A DNA stretch of 64,000 nt from Candidatus Paracaedibacteraceae bacterium (GTDB taxonomy: Bacteria > Pseudomonadota > Alphaproteobacteria > Paracaedibacterales > Paracaedibacteraceae), in the NCBI GenBank assembly GCA_019636055.1, contig JAHBYH010000001.1:310001-374000 (forward strand). The letters are read 5' to 3'. The notes beneath the pieces are model-generated. The model had not been told where the DNA came from, searched no databases, and saw only the letters and a program-made list of their open reading frames with translations. Positions 8,754-17,889 of this stretch are shown one piece after another (the stretch's first letter is position 1; each line of letters opens with the position of its first letter). The position numbers and the translations under genes are program-made.

Positions 8754-9207
8754 TTTTTCTGAATTGGACAGAAAACTCGCCAACCTTATCCGACTTGGTA
8801 CGGTGAAGGAGGCTGATTACAAAAAAGCCCGCGTGCGTATTCAGATTGGAAAAATTCTAACCGATTGGCTGCCTTGGGTGACTTCTCGCGCTGGACAAGA
8901 CAGAAATTGGTCGGCACCCAGTGTTGGTGAACAGGTTGTTTTATTATCACCATCAGGTGAAATGGCCCAAGGTGTTGTGATCCCGGCTATTTATCAAAAC
9001 AAACATCCCGCACCAAGCGATAAAGAAACCGATGCCACTTTGGTTTTTCAAGATGGTAGCAAGGTTTTGTATGACAAAGAAAAACATCATTTGACTGTCT
9101 CAGTTGTGACAGATGGAACCTTAACGCTGAAGATAGGTGCATCAAGCCTTGAGATGACCAAAGACGGCATCAAACTCAAAGCTAAACGAATTGATTTGAA
9201 TGAATAA
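8740..9207 (+). CDS. V: Baseplate assembly/spike protein, P2 gpV family
   Basis: Forms the trimeric puncturing spike at the baseplate centre. The N-terminal OB-fold region shows the family pattern R-L-G-T-V, R-V-R-I-Q-I-G, L-P-W-V-T-S-R-A-G, W-x-A-P-S-V-G-E-Q-V-V-L-L-S-P-S-G. The C-terminal third is repetitive beta sheet (alternating V-L-Y-D, L-T-V-S-V, L-T-L-K-I-G) as expected for the spike shaft. Length 155 is near P2 gpV. It overlaps the PAAR gene, which would cap the spike tip. Confidence 0.94.
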   Translation: MESFSFSELDRKLANLIRLGTVKEADYKKARVRIQIGKILTDWLPWVTSRAGQDRNWSAPSVGEQVVLLSPSGEMAQGVVIPAIYQNKHPAPSDKETDATLVFQDGSKVLYDKEKHHLTVSVVTDGTLTLKIGASSLEMTKDGIKLKAKRIDLNE

Positions 9208-9496
9208 TATGCCAGGAATCGTAAGACTTAATGATCAATGCACCGGCCACAGCTGCTATCCTCCAAGACCTTGCATTACTGCAAGCGATGATGTGTTTGT
9301 TGAGGGTAAGGCCGTCCATCGCGAGCAAGATAAATGGGCCATGCATGCGTGCCCCAATACGCCGCCTCATGATGGCGTGCTCGCTAAAGGTTCAAGTACA
9401 GTTTACGCCAATGGCAAAGCCATTGCTCGTATTGGTGATCCCATTTCTTGCGGTTCAAAAACACGTGATGGCAGTCAAACTGTTTTTGCGGGGTAA
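9200..9496 (+). CDS. PAAR-domain spike-tip protein
   Basis: A 98-residue protein with the PAAR fold signature: an N-terminal P-x-I-V-R-L-N-D strand, G-H-x-C-Y-P-P-R-P segment, V-F-V-E-G-K-A-V-H-R, then A-K-G-S-S-T-V-Y-A-N-G-K-A-I-A-R-I-G-D near the end. PAAR proteins sharpen the gpV trimer into a metal-bound needle; histidines and cysteines at H14/C16 and around H52-C54 are candidate ligands. The ATG at 9200 overlaps the end of V; an alternative ATG at 9209 is possible. Confidence 0.93.
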   Translation: MNNMPGIVRLNDQCTGHSCYPPRPCITASDDVFVEGKAVHREQDKWAMHACPNTPPHDGVLAKGSSTVYANGKAIARIGDPISCGSKTRDGSQTVFAG

Positions 9497-9499
9497 ATC

Positions 9500-9838
9500 A
9501 TGCGAGGAATGAATGGAAGAAGCGGCAAAGAACTCACGGGCCTTGAGCATCTTAAGCAGTCGATTGCGGATATTTTGACCACGCCTATTGGAAGCCGCGT
9601 GATGCGTAGAGACTATGGCTCAAGACTCTTTGAACTTGTGGATCGCCCAACATCGCCAGGTTTTGCCGTTGAACTGTATGCGGCCACTGCTGAGGCACTG
9701 CAAAAATGGGAAAATCGCTTTAAACTCGAGCGCGTACAAGTTGAGTCCATTAAAGAAGGTCATATTACGTTGATTTTAGAGGGGATTTATCTGCCAGATG
9801 GCAGGCCCATAACCTTAGATGGAATTGTCGTGTCATGA
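9500..9838 (+). CDS. W: Baseplate wedge protein, P2 gpW/T4 gp25 family
   Basis: A 112-residue gp25-like wedge protein. It has the conserved L-x-Q-S-I-x-D-I-L-T-T-P-x-G-S-R-V-M-R-x-D-Y-G-S family block (about residues 20-43) in which the arginine and aspartate support sheath nucleation. These proteins start sheath polymerisation on the baseplate; relatives work in type VI secretion as TssE. Its stop overlaps the start of gene J by ATGA. Confidence 0.95.
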   Translation: MRGMNGRSGKELTGLEHLKQSIADILTTPIGSRVMRRDYGSRLFELVDRPTSPGFAVELYAATAEALQKWENRFKLERVQVESIKEGHITLILEGIYLPDGRPITLDGIVVS

Positions 9839-10671
9839 TGCAAGATTTAACGCACCTACAAAATCCCAATGTCATTGAAACGCTCGATTATGAGACGATT
9901 TTCACGCATATGAAAGATGAATTACTGCGCCTTGATCCCAGTTTTTCAGCGCTGCTTGAAAGCGATCCAGCTATGAAGATTTTAGAGATTGCTGCTTGGC
10001 GTGAACTCCTTTTACGTCAAAGAGTCAATGATGCTGCGCGTGCTAATTTACTCGCCTTCGCCAATACAGCAGATTTGGAACATTTGGCAGCTTTTTATGA
10101 TGTACAGCGTAAATCAGGGGAAGACGATGAAGCTTTTAGGCGACGTATCCAGGCTAAAATCATGGGCTGGTCGACTGCAGGAAGCCGTGAACATTACCGT
10201 TACCATGCGCTATCCGCTGATATCCGCATTAAAGATGCTCGGGCTGAATCACCAAGTCCCGGAATAGTGAAAGTCTCGATTTTATCCCATGAAGGTGATG
10301 GCACACCAAGCCAAGAGCTGTTAGAAAAAGCACGATCTGTTATTTTACGTGATGATGTCAGGGTTTTAACCGATACGGTTGAAGTGGTCAGTAGCGGCAT
10401 TATTCCTGTTAAACTTGAGGCTAAAATCTATCTCTATCCCGAAACACCTGAAGATATTGTTGAGACATCCAAAGCTGCCTTGATTAAAACGCTCAATGAA
10501 ACAAAAGGTTTGGGATGGAACCTAACGCGCAGCTGGATTATTGCACACCTCTTTGCCCAAGGGGTACAGCGTATTGAACTGCTCAAGCCGGCTGAGGATG
10601 TCATCGTTTTAGATCATGAATGCGTTGCGCTTGATTCCATAGAGCTAACGATGGGAGGGCGTGATTGGTGA
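9835..10671 (+). CDS. J: Baseplate wedge protein, P2 gpJ family
   Basis: A 278-residue baseplate J protein. The family pattern is visible: an acidic N-terminal helix region ending in L-R-Q-R-V-N-D-A-A-R, an A-x-x-x-D-L-E-H-L-A-A-F-Y-D-V motif, R-R-R-I-Q-A-K, a G-S-R-E-H-Y-R-Y-H-A segment and a C-terminal V-x-x-V-x-V beta domain. It joins neighbouring wedges in the baseplate ring. It is coupled by overlaps to W before it and I after it, the P2 order. Confidence 0.95.
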   Translation: MMQDLTHLQNPNVIETLDYETIFTHMKDELLRLDPSFSALLESDPAMKILEIAAWRELLLRQRVNDAARANLLAFANTADLEHLAAFYDVQRKSGEDDEAFRRRIQAKIMGWSTAGSREHYRYHALSADIRIKDARAESPSPGIVKVSILSHEGDGTPSQELLEKARSVILRDDVRVLTDTVEVVSSGIIPVKLEAKIYLYPETPEDIVETSKAALIKTLNETKGLGWNLTRSWIIAHLFAQGVQRIELLKPAEDVIVLDHECVALDSIELTMGGRDW

Positions 10672-11870
10672 TGATGTTACTTCCCCCAAGTAGTTCGCCT
10701 CAAGAACAAGCCCTTGTTGACGCTATAGGCTTTAGAGTTGATCCAGGTAAAATACGAGGATTTAAATTCAATCCTACCGACAGCGTCCTCCCATGGTTGA
10801 TCCATGAATATGGACTGGGGGAAATTTTGGCCTGGGTTCCTGATCCGAGGCGCGCAATTCAAGACGGCGTGGTATTTCAGCGGATTAGGGGCACACCGGC
10901 ATCCCTTCGTATGGCCTTAAAATGGGTCAACATCGAAAATATTTACATCGAAGAAGAACCACCGGGCAAGCACTTTGCTGAATTTCAGGTGGGCATTCAC
11001 GATGTGCCCAATGACTTCTTTGTTGATAATGTGGTGGCGCTTGCAAGGCTTTCAGCACCGGCCAGATCGCGCCTGATGCGAATGTATAACGACCGCTATG
11101 ATATCAGGAGATTTATGCTGGATAACAGTGAATTTGGATCGCTGCTTTCTGATTATTCAGGAGTAAAACTTTCACCTGATGGGCCTGTTCTATCTTTTGG
11201 TCGTTTTAATCCATTTGAGGCTAAATCAGAAGAGGTTTTGCTAAAATTTGCAAGCGCGCGCAGACATCATAACAGCACGTTAAGCGATGATCTCTACCGG
11301 TTAGATGTGGCTTTTATAGGTGAGACGGAGCCTCATACCCGTAATTACAACGGCATTTATGAACGCGCGCATATTTGGCAAAACCCTGATCCACTATCGC
11401 CTTTCACCCCTGATTTTGAACCGCCACTCCATTTTGCCAAAGCGTTGATTGTTTTATCTGATAGCTGGCGACTTGGTGATATTAACGCCTGCTTTCCCGT
11501 GCGCCTTGAGCATGAGGTGGGAGTAACCTTTGTTTTAAGCGCTGATACTTTATCTGAACATGTCTGGAAAATAAGCTTTGAAGAAGTTTTGGAGCGCTTT
11601 GCATCAAATTATACGGACGATGTTAACATTGAGATTATTGCAAATGTTAAGCCTTATTTTGCAAAAGAACATTCGGACTGGTTAGCTGAAACGCTCTTAT
11701 GGCCTTATTTATCGACAGATTCGCTAGGTGAATTGGAGCTTTTGCCTTATCAAAAACGCGACCATTTTGCACCCTCTTTGTATGAAGGATGCTTGTTGTG
11801 GCATGAGCATTGTCACTTAAACCGTCCTTGGACGAATCTAGAGCCAATCGTGAATATAACCCTTAACTAG
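10671..11870 (+). CDS. I: Baseplate/tail protein, P2 gpI family with long C-terminal extension
   Basis: The first half matches tail protein I: D-A-I-G-F-R-V-D near the start, L-P-W-L-I-H-E-Y-G-L-G-E, and R-I-R-G-T-P-A-S-L-R-M-A-L-K-W-V. P2 gpI is under 180 residues, while this protein has about 400, so roughly 200 residues of extra sequence, rich in aromatic and acidic residues, have been added. The extension may bind the fibre proteins encoded next. I use the ATG at 10671, which overlaps the J stop (TGATG), instead of codons upstream. Confidence 0.88.
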   Translation: MMLLPPSSSPQEQALVDAIGFRVDPGKIRGFKFNPTDSVLPWLIHEYGLGEILAWVPDPRRAIQDGVVFQRIRGTPASLRMALKWVNIENIYIEEEPPGKHFAEFQVGIHDVPNDFFVDNVVALARLSAPARSRLMRMYNDRYDIRRFMLDNSEFGSLLSDYSGVKLSPDGPVLSFGRFNPFEAKSEEVLLKFASARRHHNSTLSDDLYRLDVAFIGETEPHTRNYNGIYERAHIWQNPDPLSPFTPDFEPPLHFAKALIVLSDSWRLGDINACFPVRLEHEVGVTFVLSADTLSEHVWKISFEEVLERFASNYTDDVNIEIIANVKPYFAKEHSDWLAETLLWPYLSTDSLGELELLPYQKRDHFAPSLYEGCLLWHEHCHLNRPWTNLEPIVNITLN

Positions 11871-11901
11871 AACTTAGATATGTGCGTCAAAGGGTATTCA
11901 T

Positions 11902-12585
11902 ATGGCCATTTTAACCAAATCCGGCAGAGCCGCTATTGCTGCAAGCATTAAACAACAACCGATCCACCTTGCTTGGGGAACTGGTGATCCAACTTGGGAA
12001 AGCGCTCATACAGTCACCAAAACTTTTGCAAATACTCAAATTGAGCTAGATCATAAGCCGGTTAAAAACGTTTCCATTACTCAAGCTGACACAACCTTTA
12101 TTGCCGGAACGGATTATAGCGTTGATAGCGTGATGGGTGTGATCACTCGTCTTCCAAACGGTAATTTAGAGAATAATGCTACCGTTACGATTTCCTATAC
12201 TTACGCCACACCGCCCGAACCCATTACCGCAGATGCCCTTTTAAATGAAGTTGGCCGCAGAACCGCTGATGAAGTTTTGTTTTGTGTGGGCGATGAAAAT
12301 GGTGATTTGATTACGCCAACAGGAAGATTTAAAGCCTCTAGCACGCCTACAAATAACCTTTTTCTGCGTTTTACCTTTGATTTTGATAATGCCAGCAACC
12401 AAATCATCCGTGAGCTTGGTGTGATGGTTGGGACCCTTACAAAACCTGATTTACCTGCTGGGCAGCGTTATTTTTCTCCGACCGATATTGATGAAAGCGG
12501 CATTTTACTGGTTCTGGAGCGCACTGTTCCTTTGATTAGAACAGCTGCAACGCGCGAAACTTTCTCTTTTGTGGTGACGTTTTAA
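11902..12585 (+). CDS. Phage tail/fibre-attachment protein, family unknown
   Basis: A 227-residue beta-rich protein with an N-terminal helix (L-T-K-S-G-R-A-A-I-A-A-S-I) and many alternating strands containing V-T-K-T-F, Y-S-V-D and V-T-I-S-Y-T-Y. It has no transmembrane segment or catalytic motif. It lies between gpI and the DUF4815 protein, where P2-like phages encode fibre components, so a structural role at the baseplate or fibre base is likely. A 31-base gap before the ATG holds AAAGGG, an adequate ribosome binding site. Confidence 0.55.
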   Translation: MAILTKSGRAAIAASIKQQPIHLAWGTGDPTWESAHTVTKTFANTQIELDHKPVKNVSITQADTTFIAGTDYSVDSVMGVITRLPNGNLENNATVTISYTYATPPEPITADALLNEVGRRTADEVLFCVGDENGDLITPTGRFKASSTPTNNLFLRFTFDFDNASNQIIRELGVMVGTLTKPDLPAGQRYFSPTDIDESGILLVLERTVPLIRTAATRETFSFVVTF

Positions 12586-12629
12586 TGGGGGCAAATGAAT
12601 ACATATTTTAAGACAAATGAGGCAATGTT

Positions 12630-14648
12630 ATGACACTTAACAGTTATTACAACCGCTATGATCCGGCTAAAAAGTACGATCGCACCCTCTTTTTAGCAGG
12701 TCGTGGCTTGCAATCGGCTGAACTCAATGAGATGCAAGATTATGCGCTGCATAACCTTAAAGGCATTGGTGATGCGATTTTTAGAGATGGTGATGTGATT
12801 AGGGGCGGCACCTGTGTTGTTGACCCTGATACCGGAGAGACAACTTTAGAAGCCGGTTTTATTTATTTACGCGGTGCTGTGCGAGAAATAGGTTCTACAA
12901 ATTTTACCATTCCCACTAATGCCACGGTTAGAATCGGTGTGTGGTATGTGGAAAGCACCATGACCGAACTTGAAGACCCTGGTCTTCGTGATCCTGCTAT
13001 TGGTACGCGCAACTATCAAGAACCCGGTGCTGCCCGCTTAAAAGCAGAGATTTCTTGGGATTTTCAGGTTGATGGAATAGCACCTCCTGCCCATGAAGGG
13101 GAATTTTATCCCATTTATGGCGTTGAGAACGGCGTGCTTATTCAGCATGCCCCACCACCTCAGTTTGATGCAGTCAATAGCGCTTTAGCAAGATATGACC
13201 GTGAATCTAACGGCTCCTATGTGGTAACCGGCATGGACGTTAGGTATCTTGACAAGGATAACGGCGAGCAAGTTTTTGTTATTAATGAAGGTAAAGCCCA
13301 TGTGGATGGTTTTGAAATTGAATTAGCCCACAGCCTGCGCGTACGCTTTGCCATTGATCCTGATATTCAAGAAATTGATTCTGATCCCTATACCTTTCAG
13401 CCAGGTGCCGGAGGCGTGATGGATCTCGTCCTTAATGAAGCACCTGCTAACCAAATATTAAATGTTGATGTGACGGTTCAAAAAACCATTACTATGACTC
13501 ACGGCTCTTATGCAGGCGCTATGGACCCCATTCCCGATACGGCAGTACTTGAGATCATTCAAATCAAACAAGGAACGACCACTTACGTCAGCGGCACGGA
13601 TTATAAATTAAAATCCGGTGATGTCGATTGGTCTCTGCCCGGAGCAGAACCGGCGCCCGGTAGCTCTTACCAAATTACCTATCGTTGCCGCAGTAAAATT
13701 ACGCCGCAAAATGTGACGGAAGATGGCTTTAAAATCTCCGGTGCTGTTGATGGTACATTGGTCCTTGTAGATTACAGCTGGATGATGCCGCGTTATGATT
13801 TGATCACCATCGATGCGAAAGGTGTCGTCAGGCGCATTAAAGGACTTGCTCATCCATGGAGACCATCTGTTCCCAAAGCGCCTAGCGGGCAACTCGCTTT
13901 AGCTTACGTCTATCAAAATTGGCGCAGCGCTACAAAACCTGATGTTTTTAATAATGCGATTCACGCTATTCCTATGAGTGACATTGAAGCTATGCGATCA
14001 AGCATTAATGATCTTTACGATCTGATTGCTCAAGAACGTTTGCGTAACGATGCCAATAGCCGTGAACCTGCTGCTAAAAAAGGCGTGTTTGTTGATCCCT
14101 TTTTTGATGATGATATGCGCGATCAAGGCATTAACCAAACCGCTGCCATTGTTGATCGGGAACTGACTTTGCCGATCAATGCCTCTATTTCGGATAGCGG
14201 TAAAGGAACAACGCCTTGGCTTTTACCTTACGTTTTAGAACCTGTTTTAGAGCAGCTCCTGCAAACAGTGGATATGCAAATCAACCCGTATCAGGCATTT
14301 GCGCCCATTCCGGCGAAAGTTGCTATTAATCTCAATGTGGATCGTTGGACTGAAGTGCAAACCACATGGTCAAGCCCTATCACACAACGGTTTAGCGTGC
14401 TTTCAAGCCCGATTACCCGTCAGGTTGTCGTTGGTGGCGGCGTTTTATCTATGGTGTCGTCCAGTACAACACAAAATGTTTCCATCGGCACTCAAATCAG
14501 TCAAACCACTGAATTACTTTCAAGTACAAGTCGTGAAGCCGCCTTTATGCGCCAAGCAACACAAGCCTTTGAGTTAGATGGATTTGCGCCTGGTGAACAA
14601 CTTCGTTTGGTGTTTGACGGTATTAACGTTGAACCGGTTAGTTTATAG
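12630..14648 (+). CDS. DUF4815-type phage tail protein (first part of a split protein)
   Basis: The N-terminus (S-Y-Y-N-R-Y-D-P-A-K-K-Y then L-x-x-A-E-L-N-E-M-Q-D) is the hallmark of DUF4815 proteins, large structural components found next to baseplate genes in myoviruses. It has 672 residues with many short beta strands and a V-T-I-S-Y/I-T-Y type repeat similar to the preceding protein. The C-terminus stops just where the next gene begins with sequence that would continue the same protein in relatives, as I remember the family. Function is unknown; probably a fibre or baseplate decoration. Confidence 0.8.
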   Translation: MTLNSYYNRYDPAKKYDRTLFLAGRGLQSAELNEMQDYALHNLKGIGDAIFRDGDVIRGGTCVVDPDTGETTLEAGFIYLRGAVREIGSTNFTIPTNATVRIGVWYVESTMTELEDPGLRDPAIGTRNYQEPGAARLKAEISWDFQVDGIAPPAHEGEFYPIYGVENGVLIQHAPPPQFDAVNSALARYDRESNGSYVVTGMDVRYLDKDNGEQVFVINEGKAHVDGFEIELAHSLRVRFAIDPDIQEIDSDPYTFQPGAGGVMDLVLNEAPANQILNVDVTVQKTITMTHGSYAGAMDPIPDTAVLEIIQIKQGTTTYVSGTDYKLKSGDVDWSLPGAEPAPGSSYQITYRCRSKITPQNVTEDGFKISGAVDGTLVLVDYSWMMPRYDLITIDAKGVVRRIKGLAHPWRPSVPKAPSGQLALAYVYQNWRSATKPDVFNNAIHAIPMSDIEAMRSSINDLYDLIAQERLRNDANSREPAAKKGVFVDPFFDDDMRDQGINQTAAIVDRELTLPINASISDSGKGTTPWLLPYVLEPVLEQLLQTVDMQINPYQAFAPIPAKVAINLNVDRWTEVQTTWSSPITQRFSVLSSPITRQVVVGGGVLSMVSSSTTQNVSIGTQISQTTELLSSTSREAAFMRQATQAFELDGFAPGEQLRLVFDGINVEPVSL

Positions 14649-14656
14649 GAGGAATT

Positions 14657-15883
14657 ATGCCACTTGTTGCAGATAATAGCGGAAAAATCAAAGGCAAATT
14701 TACCGTTCCCGCCAACGTTCCGGCCGGTACGAAGCTTGTGCAGTTTATCGGAAATCAAGGTAGTTATGGTGAAGCTACTTACACCGGGCGCGGCATTATT
14801 ACCACCGAGGAGCGCAGGCGCGTTACGGTCATTACCGATATCAGACGTAATGAAACCACCGTGGTCCTTACCCGTTTTGATCCACTTGCTCAAACCTTTA
14901 CCTTAAGTGAAAGCCGCCATATTGGAGGCATTGATCTGTGGTTTAGCAATCGAGGCACCAAAAGAGTTGTTGTGCAAATTCGTGATACCAGCCTTGGTAT
15001 GCCAACCCAAACAGTGCTTGCTGAAGGTAGCATTATGCCGGCTTCTATTAATTTGAATGGGACCTCTACTCAAATAACTTGGCAGCCTGTTTGGCTTGAG
15101 GCTGGTCATGAATATGCCATTGTATTGTTGACCGATGATGGCGATGCTGCAGTGCGTGTTGCAGAGCTAGGCAAATATGATGCAGCCCATGCCAGATGGG
15201 TGACAAGCCAGCCCTATCAAGTTGGCGTCTTACTTTCATCAAGTAATGCTAGCACCTGGACGCCCCATCAAAATCGTGATCTCACTTTTAGGTTGCTCGG
15301 TGCACGTTTTACAGAAAATAAAAGAACGGTGGATTTAGGTTCTGTGACAGCCACCAGCGTTTCCGATTTGATTACTCTTGCAAATGTGGAACGTGTTGCC
15401 TCTGACACCGATGTGCAATTTACCCTAACAGAGCAAGATGGTACGGAACATAAATTATCTGATGATTTACCGATTGCCTTGCGGGCCCGCGTCACCGGTC
15501 CTTTGAGCGTTAAAGCTTTGCTCAGCGGTTCAGCACTCAGGAGCCCTGTGCTTTATCCTGGTATTCAAATTGTTCTAGGAAATATGTCTGAAACGGCAGA
15601 TTACGTTACAAGAGCTATTACTGCAGGTAGTAACAGTAAAATAAGCATCACCTACGAAGCACTGATGACCGGAACCGCTGATGTTAAGGTCTATATCCAA
15701 AAGGCAGATGGCACCTGGCAGTCGGTTGATTTAACAACCGGCAAAGCTGTGGGTGATAATTGGGTTGAACGTATCCATATTCTCTCAAGTTTTAGCGCCA
15801 CTGAAACCAGGGTGAAGTTGGTTCTAAGCGGCAATATTTTGTATCGCCCTAAAGTACGTTCCTTACGCGTTGTGATTACCTGA
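14657..15883 (+). CDS. Phage tail protein, C-terminal part of the DUF4815 module
   Basis: A 408-residue beta-rich protein opening with A-D-N-S-G-K-I-K-G-K-F-T-V-P-A, a linker-like segment typical of the middle of long phage fibre proteins. D-P-L-A-Q-T-F around residue 75 is a motif seen in tail proteins. It begins nine bases after the previous stop, in a different reading frame, with a strong AGGAGG ribosome binding site, so two separate polypeptides are expected. It probably assembles with its neighbour. Confidence 0.7.
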   Translation: MPLVADNSGKIKGKFTVPANVPAGTKLVQFIGNQGSYGEATYTGRGIITTEERRRVTVITDIRRNETTVVLTRFDPLAQTFTLSESRHIGGIDLWFSNRGTKRVVVQIRDTSLGMPTQTVLAEGSIMPASINLNGTSTQITWQPVWLEAGHEYAIVLLTDDGDAAVRVAELGKYDAAHARWVTSQPYQVGVLLSSSNASTWTPHQNRDLTFRLLGARFTENKRTVDLGSVTATSVSDLITLANVERVASDTDVQFTLTEQDGTEHKLSDDLPIALRARVTGPLSVKALLSGSALRSPVLYPGIQIVLGNMSETADYVTRAITAGSNSKISITYEALMTGTADVKVYIQKADGTWQSVDLTTGKAVGDNWVERIHILSSFSATETRVKLVLSGNILYRPKVRSLRVVIT

Positions 15884-15884
15884 T

Positions 15885-16094
15885 ATGCCAAATGATCTGA
15901 GCCAAAGGGGCTATAAGCTGCCCCACCCAAATAACATCGCATCCCAAGATGTGGTTCGCATTCGCGAGACAATTATTGCCGTGGATGCTGACGTTTCATC
16001 ACGAGAAGCTGAACATAAGAAATTAAAGGAAGCGTTTGACCGCTTCACCTTTGAAACTTTTTTGAATTTGTGGAGCAACCATGACAATAGCTAA
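15885..16094 (+). CDS. Small phage protein of unknown function
   Basis: A 69-residue charged protein directly after the tail protein and overlapping the fibre gene by 14 bases. The middle (V-V-R-I-R-E-T-I-I-A-V-D-A-D-V, then a lysine/glutamate-rich helix) suggests a short coiled coil. The tight overlap with the fibre gene suggests joint expression and perhaps a part in fibre attachment or trimerisation. I do not recognise a family. Confidence 0.55.
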   Translation: MPNDLSQRGYKLPHPNNIASQDVVRIRETIIAVDADVSSREAEHKKLKEAFDRFTFETFLNLWSNHDNS

Positions 16095-17292
16095 AGAAGC
16101 TGTATATGCGCTTCATCAGCGCCTCAAGGATTTATCGGTTAATGCGCCGGCTGATCAACTGGCTTATCTTGCCAAAGCTTTGGAATCCATTGCAGGCCAA
16201 AGCACAGTTTATGACATCGTCAATATGTCTGATGAAAAATTACAGGAGCTTTTAGAGGCAGCCAATACCCATTTAGCGGATTTAAGTGCCAGTAAAGTAA
16301 ACTCTCTTTCAGCAATTGATACCGCTAAAACCGGTTCCTTAGATGCTATCAATACGCTCAAGACAAGCTCGTTGAGTTCACTGCAGACAGCAACTACTGG
16401 GCATCTGTCGTTACTTGATACCCGTAAAGATACAAATATCGCCGCTATTGAAAGCACAGGCCAAACACAGCTTCAAACACTCACAGGGCTTGTCAGTAAC
16501 TTTGAATCGATTAATGACGTTCCAAATGGCTCATCGATTATGAATGAAGTTGCTAAGCGTAATATGATTGAACCAGGATCATTACCGTTCCTCTTTGGTA
16601 TTTTGAGTCGTCAGAATGATTACTGGGGTTATGGTGATTTAACCTCACAGCTTGGCGTTTGGTATAACAATGTCTCTAACGCCGACAACATGCTCCAGCT
16701 TCTGGCAGGCACCCATGGACATAGCACTAATTATGCAGGATTTTACAGGCCACCTCAGCTCTATTTTTTACAAGGCACGAACGGGATGTTTATCCATAAG
16801 GAAATGTACGTCAAATACAGTGTATCCAGTAATGAATATACTTATCCTTATGCAGCGCTCGGGGTTATTTTTGTAAAAAACACGACCAATGCTGATATTA
16901 CCAGAACTTTCTATTGTGGTGGATCATCCTATTGGTCCTCAGGGTACGAAGGTTTAGGCGTGTTTGTGTGTACACCAAATAATACCAATGCCAATAAATC
17001 TGCTATTAGTGGCGTCACATGGACAAACATTTATAATTATGCTGCCAGCACAGCCAACATTGCTTCGTCTGCCAATGTATTGATTCCTGCAGGCAAAACG
17101 GTCGCTATCCTACTTTATAGCTCATCTTATTACTATACCGCTTACTATAACTACTACACCCAATTTATGCATTGGTACATCTACAACTTCAAAAGCAGTT
17201 TTCTAACAACGGGGTTAGAAGTGGATGTTGACCGAACACTCAGAGCCTGGCAGTGCCGAGGCTTTCAATACTCCTATGAACTTTGGAAATGA
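16081..17292 (+). CDS. Tail fibre protein with hendecad coiled-coil stalk and tyrosine-rich tip
   Basis: The 403-residue protein has three parts. Residues 1-50 are a helical head. Residues about 54-137 form eleven-residue repeats with leucine or isoleucine at positions 54, 65, 76, 87, 98, 109, 120 and 131, a hendecad pattern expected for a right-handed trimeric stalk. The remaining part is beta-rich and unusually full of tyrosine, serine and asparagine, especially near residues 340-375, and is the likely receptor-binding tip. It precedes the sheath gene, the P2 place for fibre genes. Confidence 0.75.
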   Translation: MTIAKEAVYALHQRLKDLSVNAPADQLAYLAKALESIAGQSTVYDIVNMSDEKLQELLEAANTHLADLSASKVNSLSAIDTAKTGSLDAINTLKTSSLSSLQTATTGHLSLLDTRKDTNIAAIESTGQTQLQTLTGLVSNFESINDVPNGSSIMNEVAKRNMIEPGSLPFLFGILSRQNDYWGYGDLTSQLGVWYNNVSNADNMLQLLAGTHGHSTNYAGFYRPPQLYFLQGTNGMFIHKEMYVKYSVSSNEYTYPYAALGVIFVKNTTNADITRTFYCGGSSYWSSGYEGLGVFVCTPNNTNANKSAISGVTWTNIYNYAASTANIASSANVLIPAGKTVAILLYSSSYYYTAYYNYYTQFMHWYIYNFKSSFLTTGLEVDVDRTLRAWQCRGFQYSYELWK

Positions 17293-17301
17293 GGTTTATT
17301 T

Positions 17302-17880
17302 ATGCCAATTTATTTACGATTTGAAAATGGAATGCAGGTTGAAACAACAACCTTGCCTAAAAAGCCCGAAGGAACCGGTTGGTATAAAGCGCCCACTGAG
17401 TTTGACTGGGAAAAACGCTATAAGCTTCTTGAAGACAATACGGTTGCTGAATGTTCTTCTGATGAAATGCAAGGCGATCTTCTGAAAAATGCCAAACTTG
17501 CAGCGACTGAGACCGTGCGTTTTATTTTGAATAATCACAGACGCTCTTTTGCCGGCTATTCTCATGAAAAATCACGCTCTTACGATATCCAAGAAAAAAC
17601 AGCAAAAAGTATTGTTGCCGCTGTTAAAAACAATCAAACACCCGATGAAAAAGATGTTGAACTTATCGCTCCACTCGCGGAGCTTCGCTCTATCTCAGTA
17701 GGCGATATGGCCCAACTTATTTTGACCAAATCTAGAAAAGCTGATCGAGCCATTGCACGTTGCGAAAATATTGAAGACCGCGCTCAACGAAAAATAGAAA
17801 CGTGCACGACCCTTGATGAGCTTAAAACTTTTATGGATGGTTTTGAGAAAGACGTTGAAACCAATTTGAGCAAATTATAG
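17302..17880 (+). CDS. Probable fibre-associated protein or assembly chaperone
   Basis: A 192-residue, strongly helical protein placed straight after the fibre gene, where phages usually encode the tail-fibre assembly chaperone. The N-terminal segment (F-E-N-G-M-Q-V, then G-T-G-W-Y-K-A-P) resembles the start of DUF4376-like and other fibre-assembly proteins, followed by a long lysine/glutamate helix region. No enzyme motif is seen. The role is inferred from position. Confidence 0.5.
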   Translation: MPIYLRFENGMQVETTTLPKKPEGTGWYKAPTEFDWEKRYKLLEDNTVAECSSDEMQGDLLKNAKLAATETVRFILNNHRRSFAGYSHEKSRSYDIQEKTAKSIVAAVKNNQTPDEKDVELIAPLAELRSISVGDMAQLILTKSRKADRAIARCENIEDRAQRKIETCTTLDELKTFMDGFEKDVETNLSKL

Positions 17881-17889
17881 GAGGAATCT

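Noticed and set aside
14501-14893. 130-codon reverse open frame across the DUF4815 gene junction
   Set aside because: Shadow of the two structural genes; no ribosome binding site and no recognisable domain.
16240-16491. 33-base periodic pattern in the tail fibre gene
   Set aside because: It looks like a tandem repeat or CRISPR-like period, but the bases are not identical between units and the pattern is fully explained by eleven-residue protein repeats.
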